From Vishniacozyma victoriae (lineage: Eukaryota > Basidiomycota > Tremellomycetes > Tremellales > Bulleribasidiaceae): 64,000 nucleotides of DNA. Below the pieces are notes generated by a model that saw nothing but the letters and a program-made list of their open reading frames with translations, was not told the DNA's origin and did not search any database. The DNA lies in the NCBI GenBank assembly GCA_017654735.1, contig JADPYG010000002.1, positions 124,001 through 188,000 on the forward strand, read 5' to 3'. This document shows positions 56,357 to 64,000 of the stretch, piece after piece; within the stretch, counting starts at the first letter, position 1; each line of letters opens with the position of its first letter. The position numbers and the translations under genes are program-made.

Positions 56357-58422
56357 GGTAGCGGTGTTTGTATGTTAGTCCGACATGCCATCATCATCTT
56401 TATACGCTGCAAGCCATGGGCTATCGGGATACGGATCTGGATCAAGCTAAGAGGAGTCGTTGACTGATTTGCGGAATGATCGGGTCACGCGTCGGAAGTT
56501 TTCTGCTGAATGGGAGCATCGAAGTCAGGATAGTGAAGGATGTTTGTCTGATACTCCACTGATCAAGCAAGGTTGACTACGTTGATTCCGATGCCTGAGC
56601 ACAGGTAAACTTCTCGTAAATTCTGGTCGCCCTGCTCTGCCAAGATCAACAGATACCATGTCGAGAGACAAGACTGGACAAGGATAATGGCGGGTCAAAG
56701 TCCTCTCAACTCGCGTTCGCCTTACAGGTTTTCAGCAGACACGGAAGAACATCAACCAATCGGCCATCAACGATAACAAAGGGTTTAAGGAATCGACATC
56801 ACAAGACGCTGTCACGGCACTCTTCGCTGGGTGATGAGTCACTACGCCCGCGCGACTTGGTCTCTACTGACATGCTATCATCGCTGTAAATTGCCTGGAG
56901 TCCATACGGATGAACTAAGGACGGACTATCGTCGACGGTCTTAGGATATCTCATGTCTCTTGTACTTCTATACAAACAGAGCAATGCTCACCCAGCAGGT
57001 CTCCAGGACTCACATATCACAACAAGGACCAAAGAGGTCAACACCAAGTCCGACGTCCCAATCGACCAGTCTGGCAAGTATACCTTTGATCTCGATATCT
57101 CCCCATGATCGCCCAACGCCCCAAGGATATACGAACGAGCTACATATTCAGAACCTTGGTCAGCTCGTGGTTTGGCTCAAGCATCCAGCCCTAGCACAAG
57201 GATGCCATACCCACAATGGGAGTTGTACGACGCATCTCGGCCGGAACCTGTCAACCTAAACCACATGAAGTCAAAGGACCGCGAATCAGGACAATACTTC
57301 AAGGAGGACAAGGTTGGCAAACGACCAGAATAACATCACCAATCGTGAGAGGAGGTGGATGACCTTTCATTGATATGTCACATAGGGGGATATACGACCT
57401 TTCTTGAGAAGGGTTTCAAAGGGAAGAGGTGCGGGTTTACCTTTTAGGTGGAGCTCGGGGCTGGATTCAGAGGGACTTGTGGATGAATGCAAGGGTAAAA
57501 TGGATGGGTTCGAGGCGTACAAGCTCTCGAAATGGCATCGTAAGTTCAACGAGATGGGAGAAGGCAATCGTGGCAATCAGGGGCAGAGGGCGTCCACAGG
57601 TTGCTCGTTCGCGGGTCTGAGACTCGCCACAGAGTCTGCAAAAGCGGATAGGGCAGAGTAGGCGGCCAGATACAAGAGGAAGCGCAACTGAAGAGAGTCG
57701 GGCACGTATGTGCTGCGTGATATGCGTATTGCCCATGCTGTAACGTTTGCGTATATGAAGAAGCATTCTTCAATGTATGTGTACACATTTCCTTGTCAAG
57801 AAGGGGTCTCTGTCAAAGATCGGTTGATTTTGTCTGGGATCACACTGCTCGCACTGAAGGCGATAGCTATGTACCCCCTCCTGGCATTTGCCACATTGAC
57901 TGCATCGCCCAAGCCATTCATCACCTGTAACGATCAGTCAAAGCCACAGAGATGATGAATGGACTGTTTTATCTGCTGGTCAATTGAGAGCATCCAAAGC
58001 CCCTGGCAATATTCATGTTGAGATAAACAGTTAGCAAGCCCCATTCCGGCGTTGGACGCCTTTGCCACCTGATCTTACAGCGCCTTGCATGTCTGACCCT
58101 TCACTTTGAGCTATCTCGCTCCACCTGAATGGATGCCGCTTGCTTGGTGAGATCTGAGGGTGTTGTGATGGGGTGAGATCCCGATGCGGTCTTGAAGAGA
58201 TAGAGGCAGTGCGTGTTACCATTCAGGTGGAGCGTTCTTAAGACGCAACACCAATGTGAATTGAGACCCACCTTTGTCACTTCGGGCTGACAAGAAAAGG
58301 CTGAGGTAGCGCCTCTGATTCTGCCCTGCAGCGCTCGAGTATGAACGGGTTCAAAGCAGCAAAGGGGCTAGGTATCATCCTATTCCATAACATCACTTCT
58401 CGCTGCGAGACTTTCTCACTCA
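56357..58422. other. Gene-poor island with repeat fragments
   Basis: No gene can be supported in about 2 kb. Some frames look partly coding (from 56984, MLTQQVSRTHISQQGPKRST; around 57404-57661, KMDGFEAYKLSKWHRKFNEM) but no consistent splice model joins them; they may be an orphan gene or a remnant. TTTACCTTTTAGGTGGAGCTC near 57436-57456 resembles one arm of the inverted-repeat element at 58118-58233. Confidence 0.35.
58118..58233. repeat. Short inverted-repeat element (MITE-like), copy 1
   Basis: GCTCCACCTGAATGG at 58118-58132 and its exact reverse complement CCATTCAGGTGGAGC at 58219-58233 enclose 86 bp. The flanks CCTTCACTTTGAGCTATCT before it and the AGAGGCAGTG inside it also recur in the copy near 59573-59694. 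No coding capacity. It could be a small non-autonomous element or an old hairpin. Confidence 0.6.
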
Positions 58423-59243
58423 ATGCCTCCTCGTCCTCACGATCGTACCAAGGGCGACCCACCACCTCCGTACGCCTCGCAGACCTCATTTATAAAATCA
58501 TCGACGAGCTCATGGCATGACTCTCAAAACACTGTCGTGCCGCAAGAGATCCCTCAACCTGATCAGACAGTCAACAATCCTGCTCTTGGAAGTATTATGC
58601 ACAGTCAGTGGTTGCTGGGCCGAAATGCGTCACTAGAGACGGCGAACAGATGTAGCACAAGATCTGACAAACAGGCTTGGGTGATGTCCTTTTTATACGC
58701 ATGCTCGAAGCCGAAGGGGCTTCCATTCCCGATCAACCATGGGACAGCTTTGTGAAGCGGGGCGACGGCAATCGAGGTTTTGTGTTCACGCGCAACTGGC
58801 CAGCAATAAAGTCTGGGCTGGACGAAGTGTCTCGCCAATGGACAGGGTGTGGCGACACTCTTGGCCTGAAAACTAGCATGATCAGATCATGCAACGCATC
58901 CCGTAACAACGCAGATACTCTCGATAAATATACGCGTGCCATTGATCCTATCATACGCCTCATACCCAAAGGCTCTCATGCCACCTATGAAGCAATCACC
59001 GCAAAGATCAACAAATTGGCTGGCTCAAACGAGACAACCGAGTCTTGTATTCCTCACCAGGAGCTGTCACATGAATGGTCGCTGAACAGAAAGGCACGAA
59101 ATACTGCCTCGCAGCTGGACTGTATGGTTGTGGAAGCAATGCTGGAGTTATACAGGCAGCAAAAGGAATACGAGCGGGCAACTGAGATCAGTGGTGAGGT
59201 GCCTTATGGGAGTTCATCAAAGCAATCCTCATTCAAAGTGTAG
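58423..59243 (+). CDS. Orphan hypothetical protein
   Basis: Two exons. Exon 1 is MPPRPHDRTKGDPPPPYASQ through NPALGSIMH. An intron (GTCAGT...GACAAACAG, about 58602-58674) joins in frame to SLGDVLFIRMLEAEGASIPD. The rest includes RGDGNRGFVFTRNWPAIKSG, LDKYTRAIDPIIRLIPKGSH, NKLAGSNETTESCIPHQELS and QLDCMVVEAMLELYRQQKEY, ending SSKQSSFKV. About 250 residues, soluble, with no signal peptide or known domain. The Pro-rich N-terminus (PPPPYA) could be a WW-binding site. It sits between the two copies of the inverted-repeat element, in an otherwise gene-poor stretch. Likely lineage-specific. Confidence 0.55.
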
Positions 59244-60010
59244 TGTCTCATGGGCTTGTTGGTGGAATGAACGTCAGCGGCAATGTACATACAGTGAACA
59301 GTCCAGATAAGGAAGGGGCGGCGATAGGTGTTTGTGAAGGAGCTTGTATGTAGGGGTGTACGGTGATGTATGTGATTTGTTGTGTCTGATCAGCCTGTTA
59401 CTATTGCAAGGACACACGACTTATGGCAAGTACGGCCTCAATACCTAGAAAGCAGTCAGTACAGTGGTTTGTCCTAAAACCATCCCACATGATGGTGCAT
59501 TGTTACTTGCACAGAGTCCACCACATCAGGCTTGTGCCACCCCATGTCTTGAGACTCTCTGCCCGGTCCCTCCTTTCACTTTGGGCTATCTAGCTCCTGA
59601 ATGGATGACGGACCGTCAGGTGAGACCCAAGGTCAAATTTGGATGCCGTCCTGATACAAAGAGGCAGTGCAGAGTCACCTTTCAGGTGGAGCACGGAACT
59701 TCAAATAGGGGGGTCATGAGAGGAGGTCCACCTTTCATGTCTTCACAGAGGAAAGCGTGTGGGACTATGGCCTTGGGGAGCGAACTGGCATTCGTAATAT
59801 TCATACGGGGAACTACTCAGGGAATGTAGCTTTCACTGTTATCCACTTTGAGTCGGTCCTTCTCTTGACACACCCATTAACATCAATCTAGAACGGGATT
59901 TTCACACAATGCTACTTGGTGCAACTCTTCCAACATTGACGACGTTGTAATCATCCCGGCCCCTGCGCAGGGCAATCCATCCAACAGGCTTGGGTTATTG
60001 GTGATAGACA
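59244..60010. other. Flank between orphan genes, contains repeat copy 2
   Basis: No gene was seen. A 121-codon frame at 59464-59829 runs through the repeat copy and has no coding character. The right part is the promoter of the 60011 gene. Confidence 0.4.
59573..59694. repeat. Inverted-repeat element, degenerate copy 2
   Basis: The left part, CTTTCACTTTGGGCTATCT followed by AGCTCCTGAATGGATG, and the right part, GAGGCAGTGCAGAGTCACC followed by TTTCAGGTGGAGC, match copy 1 (58100-58233) in order and spacing with several changes. The left arm has lost three bases (ACC), so the terminal inverted repeat is no longer perfect. Confidence 0.55.
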
Positions 60011-60908
60011 ATGAGCACTCCAGGTGAGCTTGGCGGTTCCACCAACATGTACGGTGCGTGGCCTGATACCACAGACCTTCTACTGCTCCTCATGCACTAG
60101 CCCGAGAGAACATAACATTCATGGATATTCCCTATCTACCGTCTCATCAATGTACGTCCTGGTCTAGCCCTGTCTACTTCACCTCATTTCCAACTTTGAT
60201 CTGCCCGCTCTTGCTTTGTGAACGGCCCATCTAATTCTTATAGTAATGGCGACAGCACTACTACCAGAAGGTGAAGATAATTCACTGTATGCCCCTTCCA
60301 GCGTTGTGATACGAGAATACAAGGGAGGAACAGCCTACTCAGAATTAGTCAATCTCTGGACCATATACACTGAAAACTCGATCCGGGGAGCTATATCCAA
60401 TCGGCGAGAGTACGCTATGTTACTCCGCCGTAATAAAGACCCCGCAGCTGCGACAGCCCAATTAGACCTTGCTGCCTCAATTGTGACAGTCTTTGAATCT
60501 GTGATGAAGTCCCATACTCAAGATATTATGCCGTATAACAGAGTCCGTCAAAGTATACACGAAGATTTGCAAAAACCATTCCATCAGGATCAAATGAAAG
60601 ATTCTTGCGACATGTCATTTGATGACTCCAACAAGGTATACAATCGTCGAACATTTCGCGGTGATCAGATGCAACAGACAGCAATGATTGTGGCGCTTTC
60701 AAAACTTTTCTTCGAATCCGAAATTCTGGAGCAAGAACGATTGGGGTGGCCGCAGGATAAAGAGGAACCGGAAGAAACGTTGCAACGGGAGTTGAGACAG
60801 CAGAAGTGGCGAAAGCTGCGAGATAAATACGACGAAGAAGCCATAGAGGCGGGAAGAGTAGAAGACAGAGTACGAAAGCCCACCGACAGGTTCCCCGAGC
60901 ACACATGA
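60011..60908 (+). CDS. Orphan hypothetical protein, charged C-terminus
   Basis: A three-exon model. MSTPGELGGSTNMY (ATG 60011) is followed by a short intron ending CACTAG, then ARENITFMDIPYLPSHQ, then an intron (GTACGT...CTTATAG). The third exon is LMATALLPEGEDNSLYAPSS and continues to the stop at 60908, about 250 residues. If the first exons are wrong, the ATG at 60246 still gives 220 residues. The body has KGGTAYSELVNLWTIYTENS, SNRREYAMLLRRNKDPAAAT and TFRGDQMQQTAMIVALSKLF. It ends in a highly charged helix (EEPEETLQRELRQQKWRKLR, DKYDEEAIEAGRVEDRV). No known family. It lies in the repeat-bearing island. Confidence 0.6.
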
Positions 60909-61652
60909 GCCAGGAACGGCAAGACTTCAGATGATGGGGCTGGAGCAGAATACAGGTGCCGTGGCGGGACAAGCATGGGGTAGGCGGCTAGTGAGGTCAC
61001 ATTTTGTTTCGGTGGGGATTGCCTTTCACAATTTTGGGCTCGATTTCTTCTGCACATGAGTTGAGGCTATCATAACGTATTGTAAGAGAGCAACTGTGAA
61101 TATATGTATGATATACAATCATGCTGGGTGATTGGAATAGCTAGCGTCCACTATTTCGCCACTGCCACACTTCTGTGTGACGTAGATCAACGAACGTGCA
61201 TGAGATAAGATTGCCCATACATCTATACTCGTCACCGCCCATACGGTCTTACACCCTGCTCCACAGCATCGAACAGCAGTCCAGCATGGTCAGGAGTATC
61301 ATTAGAATAGAAGGGAGGAAAGAAGGGTAAAGGATGTATCGTATCCCTGGTCAAAGGAGGTTCTTGTGTGGGTGTGTGCTTTTGTCCACTTATCGGGTCA
61401 CCCTCGATCTCTTGATCCATTCCGGGCTTCTTCATCTGTCATACCTCTATACCACACATACGACTACAGATATATTAGATCAGCCCCAACGTCACTCCTA
61501 TCCAGTCCGACCCGTAGGTAGTCGAAGATTCGCCCGACAATCCCGTAATAACGATCAAACGTGCCATACCCCACTTTACCCACGTTCATGAGTTGGTCTC
61601 GTGCACACATCACACGATCATCTATTTAGCACTAGCGTGAACAATTACAAGA
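60909..61652. other. Flank of orphan gene and bHLH promoter
   Basis: Apart from the small minus-strand frame at 61232-61435 no gene was seen. The last 100 bp, with CACACGATCATC and CACTAGCGTG, form the promoter of the bHLH gene. Confidence 0.35.
61232..61435 (-). CDS. Possible 67-residue small protein
   Basis: A single-exon frame beginning MKKPGMDQEIEGDPISGQKH and ending AGLLFDAVEQGVRPYGR. Composition is protein-like (PPFYSNDTPDHAGLLFDAVE). It has no signal peptide, membrane segment or known motif. It lies in the divergent flank of the bHLH gene and could be a real small gene, a 5' exon of something larger, or chance. Confidence 0.35.
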   Translation of the reverse strand: MKKPGMDQEIEGDPISGQKHTPTQEPPLTRDTIHPLPFFPPFYSNDTPDHAGLLFDAVEQGVRPYGR

Positions 61653-62971
61653 ATGCTACAAACGACCACACACTACATGGTCAACCCCTCTATACTCATG
61701 CCACCACCTCAAACGACTATAATGCCTTTCCCACGTAAACGAGAACAAACCTCTTCACCTGAGGACAGTGAGGAAGAAGAGGAATATCAGCCTGGTCCAT
61801 CTAGTAGTAGTAAACGGGTCAAGAAGGCACCGAGTGGAAATGGAGGTGGGAAGGGAACAAAGATGTCTAGGGAGGCTTTGAGGAAGGCCAATCATTCGTT
61901 GATTGAACGGAGGAGGAGGGAGAAGATCAATTTCGCATTGGGGGAATTGAGGGGAATGGTGCCGGGTCTAGGGGATGAGAAGGGTGGTAAAGCGGGAGAG
62001 TTCAAGCTTGAGGTATGTCTACTCTTTCTTCCAATGTGCTGAACGCTGACCCTTAGGTACTGGAACGGACTGTTGAACATATGAAAGACCTCAAGGCAGA
62101 AATAATCGAGCTACAAGCTAAAGTAGCTGCCCTCGGAGGGGTCAAGAAGTCTGCTGGAGTCAAGAGATCAACTCAAGCTACCCAGGGAAGTCAAGAGGAA
62201 CACCGGTCCAAACAACGTAAAACCACCACTACCTCAACTACACCACCCTCCCCATCCCTATCTCCAGAACGTCAACCCCGTCAACCCCTTCTCTCTGAAT
62301 CTCCGGATCCTAACGAGACGGAATCCGAAGCTGGTCTCCCACCTCCCCTTACCGTCGCATCCCGCTCCTCTTCACACCCGTCAATCACTTCATTACTGAA
62401 CTCATCAAATCATGCCCACTCGCAAGGTCAATATATCCATCGCCCATCTGCCCCTCCGGAAGCTGCCAACCCGACTCTATACCTTCCTTTCCCCACCCCC
62501 TCACCCACTTCGCCTTTCCTAACATACTCCGCATCAAATACTTCAAGCTCGACCGCAATGGAGCCTTCACCGTTCATCGCCCCTTTGAACAACTTTTCAT
62601 TATTCGGAGGAGCGATTCCATTCGACCCAAATTCCCCAGAGGTCAGTATGGGAATGAACAGACCTCCACCGGAACTCAGTATGCCACCACCTAAGGGAGG
62701 TGAGAAGGAGAAGAGGATCCCATCACCTGAAGAAGCTGCCAACCTGCTTCTGGCATTCTCATCACCTGACACGTTGAGACCGGTTCATGGAGGTACGCCT
62801 GTCTTTGCACCTGCCGTAGCGGGTCGACGGGCGACGCTGGATTCAGATGATTTCATGCTTGATGGGGCTGGGACTGGGAGGGGAGGTGCACAGATCGCGA
62901 GGGGCCATGGTCATGGACAGTGGTCTAGGGGGATGGTGGGCAAGACGGCCAAGGATTTCTTGAGGATGTAG
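61653..62971 (+). CDS. bHLH transcription factor
   Basis: Two exons, about 425 residues. Starts MLQTTTHYMVNPSILMPPPQ; later ATGs at MVNPS or MPPPQ are possible. An acidic run (SPEDSEEEEEYQPG) precedes the bHLH domain at about residues 75-150. The basic region and helix 1 are REALRKANHSLIERRRREKI then NFALGELRGMVPGL. The HxxxERRRRxxI pattern predicts E-box (CANNTG) binding, with an intron (about 62013-62056) before helix 2, VLERTVEHMKDLKAEIIELQ. The rest is Ser/Pro-rich and disordered. Near the C-terminus is a conserved-looking SPEEAANLLLAFSSPDTLRP, probably an activation or interaction motif. It acts as a dimer in the nucleus. The pathway is unknown; Ino4/Cbf1/Rtg-type factors share this fold. 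Confidence 0.85.
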
Positions 62972-63138
62972 TGCTAGAGACGAGGGAGATGTCAGCATGG
63001 ACACTTAGATTAGGAGCCTCGCTTTGAACACGAATGTTACGAATTATATGCATAGCTTAGCATGTCATAATCAAACATCCCGACATCTATATACCGGAAA
63101 CACTAAATATATACATAACCAATTGGAGAGAACAAAAC

Positions 63139-64000
63139 CTATACTTGACTGAGAGTCTGCATCTGGACGAGATCGTACTGATGGTCAGCATTTGCGATAT
63201 TAGCAAGGCCTAAAAACTTACATAGGCTCCCTTCTTCTGCAGTAGCTCGGCGTGAGTTCCCTTCTCGGCGACTTTCCCTTCTGCGAAACAGTAGATGATA
63301 TCTGCCTTTTGGATGGTTGATAGTCGATGAGCAATTGCACTAAAGGTCAGCTACATCTCCTTTCAGAATCTTTACTCCGACTGGGGAGAAGAGGACATAC
63401 ATCGTAGTTCGACCCTTTGCAGCTCTATCCAAAGCATCCTGAACAACCTTTTCACTTTGTGAGTCAAGAGCCGAGGTAGCTTCATCGAGAAGTAGGATTT
63501 TGGGGTTTCGAATAAGTGCTCGAGCAATTGCGATTCGTTGTTTCTATCATTAGCTTCTATCTCACTTCTTAAAGAGACTCACTTGACCACCTGATAGTTG
63601 AGATCCTTTACCTCCTACTTCTGTATCGAATCCGTCGGGGAGGGACATGACGAAATCGTACTAATCATTAGCACCAGCATTCTCAATAGAGACTAAGGGA
63701 AGAAGGGGACGTACGATATTAGCATCTTTACAAGCCTGGACCACTTCCTCTTCGGTAACTTGATCCATTGGTTTGCTGGCTCCCAATTTAACGTTAAATC
63801 TGACTGTTCCGGCGTATAAGGTAGGCTCTTGAGATACGAGAGATACATTTGATCGATAACTTCCGACATTTAGGTCTTTGATATCGATACCGTCTAATGT
63901 GACTCGGCCGATGAGGGGATCGTAGAATCGCTCAATCATTTGGACGGTTGTCGATTTTCCACATCCCGATGGGCCTACTAATGCCACACTTTCATTAGCT
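63139..64000 (-). CDS. ABC transporter, B family (MDR/Ste6 type), C-terminal nucleotide-binding domain, partial
   Basis: The window holds only the last nucleotide-binding domain; the gene enters from the right edge. Walker A is [13 protein letters not shown]. Then come [20 protein letters not shown], the Q-loop [13 protein letters not shown], the signature [25 protein letters not shown] with Walker [19 protein letters not shown], the H-loop AIAHRLST, and the end [17 protein letters not shown] before the stop at 63139. Several short introns carry CTGAT branch sites (for example 63174-63220 and 63340-63400). The domain is fully conserved and looks active. The family exports peptides, lipids or drugs across membranes; the substrate cannot be judged from this part. 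YDLVQMQ is typical of the second NBD in full-length ABCB proteins. Confidence 0.9.

Noticed and set aside
59464..59829. 121-codon plus-strand frame
   Set aside because: Runs through the degenerate repeat copy; no coding character.

Overview
The window is nuclear DNA of a basidiomycete yeast, most likely a tremellomycete (Cryptococcus/Kwoniella-like). Genes are dense and mostly multi-exonic. Most introns are about 45-80 nt, begin GTAAGT/GTGAGT/GTATGT and end in a CTGAC/CTGAT/CTAAC branch site followed closely by AG. The proteins are typically fungal: Tul1/Dsc1, Erg2, a GT32 glycosyltransferase, a YAT-type amino-acid permease, and ribosomal protein genes with large introns. Organism assignment is inference from gene style, not from a search.

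Layout. 0-2.1 kb: accessory end with two related small secreted proteins (the first runs off the window) and one weak orphan. 2.5-13.1 kb: conserved core: RAD6 (E2), SCC3 (cohesin), then on the minus strand TUL1 (Golgi/endosome RING E3) and an unrecognised nuclear-looking protein. 13.5-18.3 kb: accessory island with three small minus-strand orphan genes and long non-coding stretches. 18.3-34.6 kb: metabolism and transport: an intronless amino-acid permease, a small orphan, ERG2, a GT32 glycosyltransferase, DIC1 and ACS1 side by side, a FAD amine-oxidase-like protein, and PHA2. 34.9-48.2 kb: an uncharacterised fungal family protein, RPS30, a long NDR-type kinase with an apparent N-terminal CRIB motif, RPL34, and a divergent HSF-type DNA-binding protein. 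49.3-56.4 kb: a 1072-residue disordered protein with two C-terminal membrane segments, a coiled-coil/Q-rich protein, and RPL31. 56.4-61.6 kb: second accessory island with orphan genes and a small repeated inverted-repeat element. 61.6-64 kb: a bHLH factor and the C-terminal end of an ABC-B transporter.

How genes relate. ACS1 and DIC1 are adjacent on the same strand and both serve growth on C2 carbon: acetate activation, and dicarboxylate exchange across the mitochondrial membrane. TUL1 (Dsc1-type ligase) and ERG2 both touch sterol homeostasis but lie 10 kb apart. Three ribosomal protein genes have introns several times longer than the local norm, as expected if they host small RNAs, although no snoRNA could be confirmed by eye.

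Most notable: (1) a CRIB-like Rho/Cdc42-binding motif spliced in frame upstream of an NDR/LATS kinase; (2) the paralogous secreted-protein pair at the window start; (3) a MITE-like inverted-repeat element with a degenerate second copy in the 56-60 kb orphan island. Multi-exon genes are given as one span from start codon to stop codon. Exon joints were read by eye from splice signals and reading frame. No tRNA, rRNA, CRISPR array or intact transposon was recognised.
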